Positions 29,201 to 38,518 are shown, counted from the first letter of the stretch. The stretch is 64,000 nucleotides of DNA from Chloroflexia bacterium SDU3-3 (GCA_009268125.1 WBOU01000007.1:62001-126000), one strand, 5' to 3'. Program-made: numbers and translations. The notes: generated from the sequence alone by a model not told the origin.

Positions 29201-29372
29201 CGCTTAGCCAGTCGGGCACCGCATTGCTAGGTGCGCTAGCATCGCTGGGCGCCGCCTGCCAAGATGCCGCACGTTCGGCGTGGCCCGCCTGCGATGCTGG
29301 TTTCGGCGGCAGCGGCTGATCGCGCAGCCATGGAGGTAGGTTTGTGTTTGTATCAGATGGATCGCGGTTCAC
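26265..29372 (-). CDS. Large scaffold-like protein with an array of P-x-W-[LM] motifs and membrane C-terminus
   Basis: The 1,035-residue protein has a proline/acid-rich N-terminal region of about 730 residues that contains 23 copies of a P-x-W-[LM] motif (PDWLRES, PSWLQEA, PPWLRD, PAWMRG types). They sit at intervals of about 15-60 residues, many in exact tandem repeats. A membrane segment (LLIAVLLAGALVPALTS, residues ~760-778), a folded domain of about 220 residues (NDVVLIGYDWDARRVAEL, KLVLVSTDPQGS), and a second membrane segment with an RRRKA tail follow. By the positive-inside rule the motif array would be cytosolic and the folded domain outside. Short regularly spaced motifs suggest multivalent docking. 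No domain is recognised. Confidence 0.8.
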   Translation of the reverse strand: MNRDPSDTNTNLPPWLRDQPLPPKPASQAGHAERAASWQAAPSDASAPSNAVPDWLSGASPAAPQQSETLPDWLRESAATSAPQAEETIPDWLRESAATPAPQAEEAVPDWLRESAAAPAPQAEEAVPDWLRESAATPAPQAEETVPDWLRESAATPAPQAEETVPDWLQGISEQAPEPSTRAADPPLDRPEEVPDWLKAMAEQPEEPAPESSSWNVAAEPAQPTTPTLWDDPTPTAEQTGYATEKLDINDWLNDIPMDDVKAAMEGTDEEPTIEPFSFEGMGGSSTPAPQSGPPAWLGSDDSAGGTADWFSASEQPARPQPNQPAEDLSDNDAPSWLSSATEDTASSDAPSWLSSATEDTASSDVPSWEAPSSLPPANDAASSGEDLPPWLQESIDDAEQSPLLASGTGTPSWLQEASQPTEPGRDESVPSWLQEASQPTEPGRDESVPSWLQEASQPTEPGRDESVPSWLQASESALPIDTPPRQQPEPATPDWLESPAGASQPQGAPEVPDWLREAETASPQPMDETLPAWMRGVQAEPAAPAPKPAPAPEPAPKPAPEPLGGGQDLPPWLRDESGAPMPSASSPGEQDLPPWLKGATLDPEIESTLAAQAQQPAPDPQPAADPAQPAVGGWFDEPEPAAEPEQAESDSNFFGAADLPAWLRQPEQKATPEKVAESKALDWLTKLGSTEEEEQAPTPQAVVTTRFAPPPNPVKTESQLQAIALLERIARDPQPARAASQEEPKAPATRSILSVDRVLYLLLIAVLLAGALVPALTSQLQAPAADTKAQALHEQISKLGPNDVVLIGYDWDARRVAELRPLEQSVVGQLIEQKVKLVLVSTDPQGSLLLYDLRDKLSAAQYRPSGIDYLLLGYQPGGELALRSLAQNFGNTLNADFQGEDMTSSPLALGTSTGTNTPLTSLKNFSMIMLLADDQSDIQSWMEQIYQAAPDVPFATLMTAEAAPASEPYQRQPHVFGLVGAPGALAYAALRGDAQGTAAVETGQLRLGMIAFVSLLLVGAIVAAIVDATRRRKA
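27955..28125 (-). repeat. Three identical 57-bp tandem repeats (PSWLQEA type)
   Basis: Copies begin at 27955, 28012 and 28069 and are identical; a partial fourth begins at 28126. Each encodes 19 residues containing SVPSWLQEASQPTEPGRDE. Exact identity suggests recent expansion. Confidence 0.9.
28291..28376 (-). repeat. 48-bp tandem repeat (PSWLSS type)
   Basis: Two near-identical 48-bp units encode 16 residues with APSWLSSATEDTASSD. They lie within the P-x-W-[LM] array. Confidence 0.8.
28867..29168 (-). repeat. About five 57-bp tandem repeats (PDWLRES type)
   Basis: Units start about every 57 bp (28869, 28926, 28983, 29040, 29097, 29154) and each encodes 19 residues of the PDWLRESAATPAPQAEE form with few changes. 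The period equals that of the unrelated array at 27955-28125. Confidence 0.88.
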
Positions 29373-29473
29373 CGCTTATACCCTTATTATCAAGGAGGGC
29401 AGAACACAGAGGCTAGTCGTATGAGAAGACGATCTGCGATCTGTACCTGCGATCTCGCATCTTCAAGCGTAAG

Positions 29474-30157
29474 CTACCGGTCAAGAAATGGCTGATCGAA
29501 CCCAAGCAGCACTCGTATGCCGGCAACTAATGCGCCGATGGCACTGCCCAACAGCAGCCCGCGTGCACCCGCTAGAACAAGGTAATCGTTGATCCAGGCA
29601 ATGCTCGACCCCACAAATGGCAGCATATCCAGGGATGGCACAGCGGTGATCAGAAGCACCACCAGCGCCACCACCACGATGACGATCGCGTCGAGGCTGC
29701 GCTTGCGCACGGCGCGCAGCGCGGCGCTCAGGCTAAAAAAGGCCAGCAGCGCCAGAAACGACGATGCGAGCGGCTGATAGACCGTATTAAAGATGGCGCG
29801 AATGGGTTTTTCGATCAGGCTGCGCGGCAGCACAAACCCGGTGCTCCCATCATCCGAGAACACGGGTGAGAAGATCGTGCCGACGATGATCGTGATCAGC
29901 ATGGCGGCCAGCAGCAGCACGCTATAGCCCCAGTCCGAGTCGCGCTTTCTGATCCGCCCAACGTGGCTCGTGACCACGTTGATCAGTCCGACTACCAGGG
30001 CTACTGCCGTCACAATAGCAGCCCAGTTCACCAGCAGCTGGGCGATGCCTCCTACCTGCGGGAGTGATATGACAAGGTCGATGAGAACAATCAACCCTGC
30101 GACGCCAGCGATGATCGTTGCCAGCAGCCGTTTTGGATCGCGGAAGAGAGAAGACAT
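29474..30157 (-). CDS. Hypothetical integral membrane protein of the P-x-W-L operon
   Basis: The 227-residue protein starts at ATG 30157 (MSSLFRDPKRLLATI). It has six hydrophobic segments with a charged loop (SHVGRIRKRDSDWGYS) and a polar loop (FSDDGSTGFVLPRSLIEKPI). No motif of a known family is evident. It sits between the 30283-31059 gene and the P-x-W-[LM] gene on the same strand with gaps of 101-125 bases. Confidence 0.75.
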   Translation of the reverse strand: MSSLFRDPKRLLATIIAGVAGLIVLIDLVISLPQVGGIAQLLVNWAAIVTAVALVVGLINVVTSHVGRIRKRDSDWGYSVLLLAAMLITIIVGTIFSPVFSDDGSTGFVLPRSLIEKPIRAIFNTVYQPLASSFLALLAFFSLSAALRAVRKRSLDAIVIVVVALVVLLITAVPSLDMLPFVGSSIAWINDYLVLAGARGLLLGSAIGALVAGIRVLLGFDQPFLDR

Positions 30158-30282
30158 AGAACTCGTCTTTTTCGCGGTGATGCTGGGTATCAACACGCAT
30201 AAGCACCAAAGAAGCAGACGGCAGCCTTAGTTGCTGCACGATCTGCTTACGCCTCAGGAGTGCGTATTGTAAACCAGATCAT

Positions 30283-31059
30283 CTAGAACTGTACACCGAG
30301 CAGTCCCATCACAGTGGCCGCAATGATCGCGATGATCGTGATGGTGCGAAGCAGATCCTGGGTGAGCAGCCGCGCCTGCGGCGCTGTGGCCCGCGAGAGA
30401 TACGCCTCGGCGGCGAAGATCTCCTCGCCGATCAGCGTGCCCTCGCATGTGAGGTAGGTCAACGGCTGCGGGGTGGTGCTGGTTGCCCCCGCCATCTGGG
30501 CCACGCCGGCCTGCGCACCCACCTCGCCCGCCAGCAGAAACTCTTCGCCGAAGCTGCCAAGCATCTGGCTGGCCTCAAGCTGCTGCCGCCCGTAGATGGT
30601 GGTCATGCCCGAGGCATAGGCCATAGGGTCTTGCTGGGCCAGCATCTGCACATTCACTGGGTCGTAGTCTTGGCCAAACCCAGCCTGCTGGTACGCCTGG
30701 CGCAAGAAGCCGCGCTGGGCCAGGTGCGCCACCGCGTCGCCACTGCTGGCCAGCACCGGCGCGCCGTTGAAGGCCGCCTCGGTGGCCACCCGCTCGGCTG
30801 CCAGCAGCCCCGCGACGGTTGCCGCCGTGCTGGATCGGCTACCGATCGAGCCGCTCCCCGGCGAGACATGGATCGCGCGCCCGGTCTCCGCACCGCGCTC
30901 TAGCGCTCGCCGCATGATTGCAAGCGCAGGGATCGATCGCCGCTCGATGCGCTGTTTCCCAGATATAGCGCGGGCATGGTGGAGAAGCGTGATAAGCGCG
31001 ATGACGAAAATCGCAGCCAGAGAAAAAATCGAGAGGATTGTCTGAAGCGGTATATTCAA
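30283..31059 (-). CDS. Membrane protein of unknown function (DUF6754-like by recollection)
   Basis: The frame is open from 31185, but I prefer a TTG at 31059 (MNIPLQTILSIFSLAAIFV) with GCGAGG upstream, giving 258 residues. An N-terminal membrane segment, a central Gly/Ala/Ser-rich domain (AIHVSPGSGSIGSRSST, then LTYLTCEGTLIGEEIFAAEA) and a C-terminal membrane segment (TITIIAIIAATVMGLLG) are visible. The arrangement resembles proteins labelled DUF6754 in Anaerolineae and Chloroflexales, but that is memory and not a search. It is the first gene of the operon that ends with the MutL-like protein. Confidence 0.65.
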   Translation of the reverse strand: MNIPLQTILSIFSLAAIFVIALITLLHHARAISGKQRIERRSIPALAIMRRALERGAETGRAIHVSPGSGSIGSRSSTAATVAGLLAAERVATEAAFNGAPVLASSGDAVAHLAQRGFLRQAYQQAGFGQDYDPVNVQMLAQQDPMAYASGMTTIYGRQQLEASQMLGSFGEEFLLAGEVGAQAGVAQMAGATSTTPQPLTYLTCEGTLIGEEIFAAEAYLSRATAPQARLLTQDLLRTITIIAIIAATVMGLLGVQF

Positions 31060-31132
31060 GAGGGCCTCGCACAATTCTTTACAACGGCAGGCCGGGCAAT
31101 GGCTTTGAGTGTATCCTAAAAGAAAACGTTTG

Positions 31133-31390
31133 TCAACACTCCGGCTGATCGACCATCCGTCGTAAAGAGTGCCAGCTCTGCTCATCCCCTAGCGCGCCCA
31201 GGTAGCGCTGCCAGCCGCTGTTTGGCGCAAAGGGCTGCGCAAAAAGTGCCACCTGGCTAGCTAGCATCGCCACTGGCTCAACCGCCTCAAGGATCATACA
31301 GGCCACCCCCGCCAGCTGCTGGCGGCGGATCTGCGCCGCCAGCTCGCTTAACGTTTGCTCACGATCTTGGTTTTGCTGGCTGGGGTTCAT
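31133..31390 (-). CDS. Small hypothetical protein coupled to dtd
   Basis: The 85-residue soluble protein ([20 protein letters not shown]) overlaps the dtd stop codon by four bases (ATGA), so it is translated after dtd on the same transcript. It is Gln/Ala-rich with a hydrophobic segment ([20 protein letters not shown]) and ends at [14 protein letters not shown] do not recognise a family. The gap to the 30283-31059 gene is 73 bases. Confidence 0.6.
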   Translation of the reverse strand: MNPSQQNQDREQTLSELAAQIRRQQLAGVACMILEAVEPVAMLASQVALFAQPFAPNSGWQRYLGALGDEQSWHSLRRMVDQPEC

Positions 31391-31863
31391 TCCTGCACCC
31401 CGCTGCGGCGCGGCTCGCGCAGGCTATCGGTGTCCAGCATGATCGTCACAGGGCCATCGTTGATCAGCGCCACATCCATATGTGCGCCGAATTGCCCGGT
31501 GGCGGTGGGCAGCCCCATGCCCCGCAGCGCCTCGCAGAAGTCGCGCACCAGCGGCTCGGCTTGCTCGGGGCGGGCCGCGTCGGTGAAGCTGGGCCTGCGC
31601 CCGCGCCGGGTGTCGGCGTAGAGCGTGAACTGTGAGACCACCAGCACGCTGCCGCCCACATCGATCAGCGAGCGGTCAAACTTGCCATCGGCATCAGCAA
31701 AGATCCGCATCTGCGCGATCTTCTCTGCGAGGCTGCGGGCCTCATCCGGGCTGTCGCTATGCCCTACGCCTAGCAGCACCAGCAGCCCCTGCCCGATCTC
31801 GCCCACGATCTGCTGCTCGACCGTGACCGATGCCTTCTGTACCCGTTGGATGATCGCGCGCAT
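31387..31863 (-). CDS. dtd: D-aminoacyl-tRNA deacylase
   Basis: The 158-residue protein begins [16 protein letters not shown] and carries the two signature motifs SQFTLY and NDGPVT (NxPxT) of the Dtd family. It hydrolyses D-amino acids from mischarged tRNA in the cytosol. The family is about 145-150 residues, so a ten-residue C-terminal extension is present. It follows the PIN/TRAM gene closely (20 bases) and is coupled to a small gene downstream. Confidence 0.95.
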   Translation of the reverse strand: MRAIIQRVQKASVTVEQQIVGEIGQGLLVLLGVGHSDSPDEARSLAEKIAQMRIFADADGKFDRSLIDVGGSVLVVSQFTLYADTRRGRRPSFTDAARPEQAEPLVRDFCEALRGMGLPTATGQFGAHMDVALINDGPVTIMLDTDSLREPRRSGVQE

Positions 31864-31883
31864 AGGGTGAGTCTTTTCCTGCT

Positions 31884-33002
31884 CTAGGGGGCTGGGGTCT
31901 CCTGCACCCGCGGGCCTCTGGCCATGTCGCTCTTGCTGGTGGATAGGTGCGCAAACACGATCCGGCCGGTTTGGGTCTGGTGCACCCGTGTGACAGTGGC
32001 GCTCACCTCTTTGCCCACCAGCTTTCGCGCATCTTCGACGACGATCATTGTACCATCTTCCAAAAAGGAGATCCCCTGATCGCGCTCGCGCCCCACATCG
32101 CGGATAACCACATACAGGTCTTGGCCTGGGATCACGGGCGGTCGCACCGCATCGGCCAGCTGGTTCAGGCTTAGCACCTGCACGCCCTGCAGCTTGGCCA
32201 CGCGGCCAAGGTTGTAGTCATTCGTGATCAGCGGACTCTGGTACTGTTGCGCCAGCGCGATCAGCCGGTTGTCGACCGGCTCGTTGCTGTTCAGCTCGGT
32301 GTCGATCACCTCGACATCCATCTTGCCATCTTTCTGCATCTCGTTGAGGATCTCTAGCCCGCGCCGCCCTTTGCCGCGCCGCATATCATCCGACGAGTCA
32401 GCCAGCGTCTGCAGCTCGTTGAGCACGAAGCGCGGCACCAGTAGCTTCCCCTCTAAAAATCCGGTTTCGCTGACCAGCGCGATCCGCCCATCGATGATCG
32501 CCGAGGTGTCCAGCAGATGGCGGCGCTGGTGCCCGATCGCGTCCAGGAGCTGCGGTGGCACCACCACCGGGCGGGTCTTTGGCCCACGTATAATCGCGAT
32601 CAGATCCTGTCGCCGACCAGCCACTAGGATCGCCCCCGCGTAGCCTAGGCCGATCGCCACGACGATCGGGATGAACTGGCCAAGCGGCGCGGGCAGGTAG
32701 CCGATGGGGATCGCGAGCAGCAGCGCGAAAAAGAGGCCGAGCAGCGCACCGAGGGTCAGCCCGATCAGCTCTTCGATCGAGATCGTCTTGACATAGTGGA
32801 TGACCTGCTGGAGCGGCTCAAGGGTCCAGCGATGGGTGGTCAGCAGCCCAAGGCCTGCGCCCGCCAGCGTCAGCAGCTGGATGGCGGTGGCCTCGGTGGG
32901 GCCAGGCTGGGTGTTGGCAAAGGTGGTGCCGAGCCAGTTCCCCACGAAGGCGAGCGCCAGCATGCCCGCGATCCGCACCAGAAAGTTGAGGCTGATTTTC
33001 AT
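31884..33002 (-). CDS. Membrane-anchored PIN/TRAM-domain RNase-like protein
   Basis: The 372-residue protein has four N-terminal membrane segments (through [14 protein letters not shown]), a PIN nuclease domain from about residue 165 with acidic residues in [22 protein letters not shown] and LITNDYNLG, and a C-terminal TRAM domain ([23 protein letters not shown]). This is the YacL-like arrangement; such proteins are predicted ribonucleases held at the membrane. It overlaps radA by four bases (ATGA), so the two are translationally coupled. Confidence 0.9.
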   Translation of the reverse strand: MKISLNFLVRIAGMLALAFVGNWLGTTFANTQPGPTEATAIQLLTLAGAGLGLLTTHRWTLEPLQQVIHYVKTISIEELIGLTLGALLGLFFALLLAIPIGYLPAPLGQFIPIVVAIGLGYAGAILVAGRRQDLIAIIRGPKTRPVVVPPQLLDAIGHQRRHLLDTSAIIDGRIALVSETGFLEGKLLVPRFVLNELQTLADSSDDMRRGKGRRGLEILNEMQKDGKMDVEVIDTELNSNEPVDNRLIALAQQYQSPLITNDYNLGRVAKLQGVQVLSLNQLADAVRPPVIPGQDLYVVIRDVGRERDQGISFLEDGTMIVVEDARKLVGKEVSATVTRVHQTQTGRIVFAHLSTSKSDMARGPRVQETPAP

Positions 33003-34375
33003 TGTTCACCAACGAGCGCCTGATCGATGGCCTCGATCACGGAGCGTGCCTCAATGATCCGCATGCCATCGATAGGCGATGGGGCTGCCCCGCTGGGGAT
33101 AACCGCGCGGGTGAACCCCAGCTTGGCGGCCTCCGACAGCCGCCGCTCAAGCTGGCTCACGCTGCGTAGCTCGCCAGAAAGCCCGATCTCACCGATAAGC
33201 GTCAGATCAGAGGTGATCTTCTTATTCTTGAATGATGATGCGATGACCGCGGCTACCGCCAGATCGGCTGCTGGCTCGCTGATCCGTAGCCCACCGACGA
33301 TATTGACATACACATCTTGGTTGAAGAGCGGTAGCCCCACGCGCTTAGAGAGGACGGCGATCAGCATCAGTAGGCGGTTCATGTCAAAGCCGTTGGCGGT
33401 GCGACGCGGCTGGGCGCTGGCGGTGGCCGCGGTCAGCGCCTGCACCTCCACCAGCAGCGGGCGCGAGCCTTCGAGGGTCACTGCCACCGCCGAACCGGGG
33501 GTGCCCACGCTGCGCTCGGCCAAGAACACCTGCGATGGGTTGGGAACCTCCATCATCCCCAGCTGGGTCATCTCGAACACGCCAACCTCGTTGGTCGAGC
33601 CGAAGCGGTTTTTAACCCCGCGTAGCAGCCGGTACTGGTGAAAGCGCTCACCCTCAAGGTAGAGCACCGCATCGACGATATGCTCAAGCACACGCGGCCC
33701 GGCGATAGCGCCCTCTTTGGTCACATGCCCCACCAAGAACATGGGGATATTGGTCTCTTTGGCCAGCCGCAGCAGCCGCAGTGCGCCCTCGCGCACTTGG
33801 CTCACGCTGCCCGCCGCCGAGGTGATATCTTCAAGATAGACAGTCTGGATGGAGTCGACGATCACCAGCCGTGGTCGTATCTGGGCTATCTGGGTCAAGA
33901 TGGCATCGAGGCTGGTCTCGCCATACACCAGCAGCTCCTGTGGGTCGATGCCCATGCGCTGGGTGCGCAGCTTGATCTGGTGTACCGACTCTTCTGCCGA
34001 GATATAGAGCGCAGGGCCGACCGCATCGGCGAAGTGGGCCGCCACCTGGGTGAGCAGGCTCGATTTGCCGATGCCGGGGTCACCGCCAACCAAGATCAGG
34101 CTGCCCGGCACCAAGCCGCCGCCCAGCACGCGTGCGAACTCGTCGCCGAGCACCGGCAGCCGCTCGAACTCACCTGCCGATACATCGCGCAGCAGCACAG
34201 GGCGTCCGAAGTTTTCGGTGCCGATGCCGCCGCCGCGCCCTTTTACTGCCGCTTCTTTCCGCTCCACCTGCTCCACCAGGCTGTCCCAGGTGCCGCAGTC
34301 GGGGCACTTCCCCATCCAGCGCGATTGCTGTGAGCCACATTGTTGGCAGATAAAAATAGTGCGTGTTTTTGCCAA
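32999..34375 (-). CDS. radA: DNA repair protein RadA/Sms
   Basis: The 458-residue protein starts at a TTG (34375) giving MAKTRTIFICQQCGSQ, the usual RadA N-terminus; a TTG seven codons upstream is less likely. A four-Cys zinc finger (CQQCG, CPDCG), Walker A GGDPGIGKSSLL, the RadA-specific KNRFGSTNEVGVFEM, and a Lon-like C-terminal domain are all present. RadA acts in branch migration during recombination. An extended -10 TGGTATAAT lies upstream on the minus strand (34423-34431). Confidence 0.95.
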   Translation of the reverse strand: MAKTRTIFICQQCGSQQSRWMGKCPDCGTWDSLVEQVERKEAAVKGRGGGIGTENFGRPVLLRDVSAGEFERLPVLGDEFARVLGGGLVPGSLILVGGDPGIGKSSLLTQVAAHFADAVGPALYISAEESVHQIKLRTQRMGIDPQELLVYGETSLDAILTQIAQIRPRLVIVDSIQTVYLEDITSAAGSVSQVREGALRLLRLAKETNIPMFLVGHVTKEGAIAGPRVLEHIVDAVLYLEGERFHQYRLLRGVKNRFGSTNEVGVFEMTQLGMMEVPNPSQVFLAERSVGTPGSAVAVTLEGSRPLLVEVQALTAATASAQPRRTANGFDMNRLLMLIAVLSKRVGLPLFNQDVYVNIVGGLRISEPAADLAVAAVIASSFKNKKITSDLTLIGEIGLSGELRSVSQLERRLSEAAKLGFTRAVIPSGAAPSPIDGMRIIEARSVIEAIDQALVGEQ

Positions 34376-34422
34376 TTTGATTCTCGTTCCTACCAAGAAA
34401 AAGTGCCTCGACCATTTTGTTA

Positions 34423-34431
34423 ATTATACCA
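34423..34431 (-). promoter_or_regulatory. Extended -10 promoter element (TGGTATAAT) for the radA operon
   Basis: Read on the minus strand, TGG-TATAAT lies about 48 bases upstream of the radA start and begins the radA-PIN-dtd transcript. Confidence 0.65.
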
Positions 34432-34493
34432 TGTAGGAATGTATGCCCAGCGCTTATTTGGCTTATTGGTGCATTAGAATGCCGGGATACAGA

Positions 34494-34529
34494 CAAAGCC
34501 GCTAGGGATGAATCTCCCTAACGGCTTTG
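34494..34529. terminator. Hairpin after clpC
   Basis: A 15-bp stem with one mismatch (34494-34508 with 34515-34529) lies beyond the clpC stop codon. No T-run follows on the minus strand, so it is a factor-dependent or 3'-stabilising hairpin candidate. Confidence 0.6.
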
Positions 34530-34556
34530 CAGAAAAGGCGTGGCAGAGAGTGGACG

Positions 34557-37124
34557 CTAGGCCACCGGCTCTGGCTCTGGCTCGTGGGCCTCTGGGTTGG
34601 GCTCGACCTCGCTCATCGGGCGCAGCCGCAGGTAGGTCTCGCCGTTTTCAATAGTAGCGGTGTCGACCACCACGGTATCGCCTGCCTTGAACCGACCCTC
34701 CAGGAAGCCTTCGGAGAGCGGATCTTCGATCAGGTTGGTGATGATCCTGCGCAGTGGGCGTGCGCCAAACGCCGGGTCGTAGCCGCGCTTGGACAGCAGT
34801 TCGTACGCGTCGTCGTGTAAATTCAGGATGATGCCATGCTCACCAAGCTGCCGCTCAACGCGCTTGATCATGATCGTCGAGATCTGGCGGATCTCCTGGT
34901 TGGTCAGCGGGTGGAAGATAATCTTCGCATCCACACGGTTCAGGAACTCGGGCCGGAACATCTGCTTGAGCGAGTCATCGACCTTCTTGCGCACATCGTC
35001 GGTATCCAGATCGATGCCCGACAAGGCTGAGAAGCCGATCTTCGAGGCTCGGCGGATGTGCTCGGTGCCCACGTTCGACGTCATAATAATGATGGTATTG
35101 CGGAAGTCGACCTTGCGGCCCTTACCATCGGTCAGGTTGCCATCCTCCAGCACCTGCAACAGCAGGTTGAAGGCGTCGGGGTGAGCCTTCTCGATCTCGT
35201 CGAACAGCACCACCGAGTAAGGCTTGCGCCGCACTGAGTCGGTCAGCTGCCCACCCTCGCCATAGCCGACATAGCCAGGAGGCGAGCCAACCAGCCGCGA
35301 TGTGGTATGCCGCTCCTGGAACTCGGACATATCGATCTTGATCAGGGCGTCTTCCGAGCCGAACATAAATTCAGCCAGGGCCTTGGCCAGCTCGGTCTTA
35401 CCTACGCCGGTAGGTCCAAGGAAGATGAATGAGCCGATCGGGCGCTTGGGATCTTTCAGCCCAGCCCTCGCGCGTCGCACCGCCTTCGAGATCGTGACGA
35501 CGGCCTCTTCTTGCCCAACCACACGCGAGTGGAGCATCTTCTCCATGTCGAGCAGGCGGGTGGTCTCGTCACCCTTGAGCCGCTTCACTGGCACGCCGGT
35601 CCACATCCCCACCACCTCGGCGATATCATCCTCGGTGACATAGGGGCGGTCGCTCACTTGGGCGTCTTTACCGATGCCCAGGTCGCCCTCAAGCTTGGCG
35701 ATCTTGTCGAGCATGCGCTCCTCGCGCTCCTGAAGATCGTTGGCCAGATCGAACTGTTGATCTTCCAGGGCGGCCTCGCGCTCCTTGCGGATAGCCTCTA
35801 GGCCACGCAGGGCATCGCGCAGCGCAGGCGGCGTAGCCGAGCGGGTCATGCGCACGCGGGCCGCTGCCTCGTCGATCAGGTCGATAGCCTTATCGGGCAG
35901 GAAGCGGTCGGGCACATAGCGTGCCGAGAGCGTGGCAGCGGCCTTGATCGACTCTTCGGCGATCTGCAGCTGGTGGAAGTCCTCGTAGCGCGACTTGATA
36001 CCGCGCAGGATCTCGATAGTCTCCTCGATCGACGGCTCGTCGACAGTGACTGGCTGGAAGCGCCGCTCCAGGGCCGCGTCGCGCTCGATGTACTTGCGGT
36101 ACTCGTCGAGTGTGGTCGCGCCCACGGTCTGCAGCTCGCCGCGCGAGAGCGCTGGCTTGAGGATGTTGGCCGCATCCAGTGTGCCCTCAGCCCCGCCCGC
36201 CCCGATGATGGTGTGGAACTCATCAATAAAGAGGATACAGCGCGTCTCTTTGATCTCGTCGACCACACGCTTCAGGCGCTCTTCAAACTGGCCGCGGTAT
36301 TTGGTGCCAGCCACCAGCGCGCCCATGTCGAGCGTGACCACACGCTTGCCCTTGATGCTGTCGGGCACGTCGCCCGCAATGATGCGCTGGGCCAGGCCTT
36401 CGACGATCGCCGTTTTGCCGACGCCTGGCTCGCCGATCAGGGCTGGGTTGTTCTTGGTGCGGCGCGAGAGAATCTGGATGACGCGCTCGATCTCGTGGCT
36501 GCGCCCGATCACCGGGTCGAGCCGCCCTGCCTCGGCCATCTCGGTCAGGTCGGTGCCCAGCGCATCTAGGTAGGGCGTCTTGCTCTGCCGTGGGGTGTTG
36601 GGGGCGCTGCCGCCGCTGCCGCCAGTGCCACCTGCGGCTGCGCTGCCCGACGATCGCTCCATCGAGCTGGTGGTGCCCTGGCGTAGCACGCGCATCACTT
36701 GGGTGCGCACCTGCTCAAGCGAGACGCCCATGATGTCGAGCACGCCAGTTGCGACGCCCTCGCCATTGCGCACCAAGCCCAGCAGCAGGTGCTCGGTGCC
36801 GATATAGTGGTGATTGAGGCGCTTGGCCTCATCGATAGCGTACTCGATAACTTTCTTGGCCCTGGCGGTCAGGTCTTGCTCTTGGCGGGTGGTTGGCTCG
36901 CCTACACCGACGATAAACTCCACCGCGTGCCGCGCCTGCGAGAGCTTTACCCCCAGGTCGTCAAGCACCCGTGCGGCCACGCCCTCGCCCTCGCGGATGA
37001 GGCCGAGGAGAATGTGCTCGGTGCCAATATAGGGATGGTTGAACGCCTTGGCTTCTTCGGTCGCGAGCTGCAGCACCTGCTTTGCTCGCTTGGTAAACTT
37101 GTCATATACGCGGTCAGATGACAT
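34557..37124 (-). CDS. clpC: ATP-dependent Clp protease ATP-binding subunit ClpC
   Basis: I start the 855-residue protein at ATG 37124 ([20 protein letters not shown]), since the track frame extends upstream without support. Two Clp_N repeats ([27 protein letters not shown]), AAA1 with [13 protein letters not shown], a UVR coiled coil ([21 protein letters not shown]), and AAA2 with [12 protein letters not shown] follow in order. It unfolds proteins for ClpP; no clpP gene is in the window. A gap of 197 bases separates it from rpsA. Length and order are typical for ClpC. Confidence 0.96.
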   Translation of the reverse strand: MSSDRVYDKFTKRAKQVLQLATEEAKAFNHPYIGTEHILLGLIREGEGVAARVLDDLGVKLSQARHAVEFIVGVGEPTTRQEQDLTARAKKVIEYAIDEAKRLNHHYIGTEHLLLGLVRNGEGVATGVLDIMGVSLEQVRTQVMRVLRQGTTSSMERSSGSAAAGGTGGSGGSAPNTPRQSKTPYLDALGTDLTEMAEAGRLDPVIGRSHEIERVIQILSRRTKNNPALIGEPGVGKTAIVEGLAQRIIAGDVPDSIKGKRVVTLDMGALVAGTKYRGQFEERLKRVVDEIKETRCILFIDEFHTIIGAGGAEGTLDAANILKPALSRGELQTVGATTLDEYRKYIERDAALERRFQPVTVDEPSIEETIEILRGIKSRYEDFHQLQIAEESIKAAATLSARYVPDRFLPDKAIDLIDEAAARVRMTRSATPPALRDALRGLEAIRKEREAALEDQQFDLANDLQEREERMLDKIAKLEGDLGIGKDAQVSDRPYVTEDDIAEVVGMWTGVPVKRLKGDETTRLLDMEKMLHSRVVGQEEAVVTISKAVRRARAGLKDPKRPIGSFIFLGPTGVGKTELAKALAEFMFGSEDALIKIDMSEFQERHTTSRLVGSPPGYVGYGEGGQLTDSVRRKPYSVVLFDEIEKAHPDAFNLLLQVLEDGNLTDGKGRKVDFRNTIIIMTSNVGTEHIRRASKIGFSALSGIDLDTDDVRKKVDDSLKQMFRPEFLNRVDAKIIFHPLTNQEIRQISTIMIKRVERQLGEHGIILNLHDDAYELLSKRGYDPAFGARPLRRIITNLIEDPLSEGFLEGRFKAGDTVVVDTATIENGETYLRLRPMSEVEPNPEAHEPEPEPVA

Positions 37125-37321
37125 TGCTGTTCTCCAGACTAGCTTACGGCGTTCCAATTCAATCTGCTGCAATCGCCTGTTGCTACACCACGGCGGCATC
37201 TTTGTCGGCAAAGGATGCCTGTGGGGTTCCGAGCGTCAGACCCAGGGCAAAAGCGGATCTGGTGGTGCTGGAGGATGAATGTGGATACCCTCGTAGTACG
37301 CAGGCGGAGCAGGAATGGATG

Positions 37322-38518
37322 TTATGCTTCCTCGTCGTCTGCCGTCTCTGCGTTCTCTGGGGTTCCGCCTTCATCTGGCTGGCGCATGCTCAACCCAATG
37401 CGTTTGCGCGCAGGATCGATTCGGATGATCCGCACTTCCACGGCGTCGCCTTCGGCGACAATGTCACGTGGGTGCTGGACGCGGCCATCGCCCATTTCTG
37501 AGACGTGGATCAGCCCCTCCACCCCGTCTTCGATCCGGGCGAATGCGCCGAACGAGGCGAGCTGGGTGATGGTGGCCTCAACCGTTTGGCCGAGATGGTA
37601 GCGATCGTTGACGGTGACCCATGGTTCGTTTTGGGTTCGCTTGATGGAGAGCGCAATGCGTTTCCGATCATTGTCGATCCCAAGGACATAGACTTGGACT
37701 CTGTCGCCGGGCTTGAGCACTTCGGAGGGGTGCTTGACGCGGCTCCACGAGATTTCTGAGAGGTGCACTAGCCCGTCGGCACCGCCGATATCGACAAAGG
37801 CCCCAAAATCACACACCGAGGTGACAACCCCTGTACGGATGTCGCCTTCTTTGAGTGACGTGAGCAGCTCGCCTTTTTTGCCCTCGCGTACCTCTTGGGC
37901 CGCCTGCCGCTCCGAGAGGATAAGCCGGTTGCGATTGCGGTTCAGCTCGATGACCTTGAGCGAGAGGCTTTGACCAACCAGTTTGGCCATATCGCTCTGC
38001 TTTTGGGTCTCGGGGCCACGGCTGATGGTGCTAACCTGGGAAGAGGGGACGAAGCCACGCACCCCGTCGAGGTTGACGAGCAGGCCACCTTTGTTGTAGT
38101 TGACCACCTTGGCGTCGATCACATCCCCATTTTCATAGGTTTGCTGAAGGACACGCCAGCTCTTTTCTTGGCGGGCCTTATCGACGGACAGGATGGTGCG
38201 GCCTTCTTTGTCCTCAGTCTGGAGGACAAAGACAAGCAACGTGTCGCCGTCATTGAGCGCACCCCGATCTTCCGTGGAAAGCGATTGCATTTCACGGATC
38301 GGTACGACCCCTTCTGCTTTGGCCCCAATGTTGACGAGGATTTCATCTTTGTCGATGTGCATGATGATGCCATCGACCGTATCGCCATATTGGAGGTTGC
38401 GGTAGTCGTGGGCGGGATCTGCGAGGAACTGCTCCATCAGGGCGCGTTCCTCAAGTTCTTGTGCTGATTGCGCACTCGTACCTTGTTGCGGTACGCTGGG
38501 GAGTTGCTTGTCGAGCAT
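37322..38518 (-). CDS. rpsA: 30S ribosomal protein S1 (four S1 domains)
   Basis: I start the 398-residue protein at ATG 38518 (MLDKQLPSVPQQG), dropping a 35-residue extension. Four S1 (OB-fold) domains are visible: YGDTVDGIIMHIDKDEILVNI, ENGDVIDAKVVNYNKGGLLVN, EGDIRTGVVTSVCDFGAFVDI and LGQTVEATITQLASFGAFARI, the last ending KRIGLSMRQPDEGG. S1 helps the ribosome bind mRNA. Four domains are usual outside the Proteobacteria, which have six. The C-terminus is acidic and unstructured. Confidence 0.93.
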   Translation of the reverse strand: MLDKQLPSVPQQGTSAQSAQELEERALMEQFLADPAHDYRNLQYGDTVDGIIMHIDKDEILVNIGAKAEGVVPIREMQSLSTEDRGALNDGDTLLVFVLQTEDKEGRTILSVDKARQEKSWRVLQQTYENGDVIDAKVVNYNKGGLLVNLDGVRGFVPSSQVSTISRGPETQKQSDMAKLVGQSLSLKVIELNRNRNRLILSERQAAQEVREGKKGELLTSLKEGDIRTGVVTSVCDFGAFVDIGGADGLVHLSEISWSRVKHPSEVLKPGDRVQVYVLGIDNDRKRIALSIKRTQNEPWVTVNDRYHLGQTVEATITQLASFGAFARIEDGVEGLIHVSEMGDGRVQHPRDIVAEGDAVEVRIIRIDPARKRIGLSMRQPDEGGTPENAETADDEEA

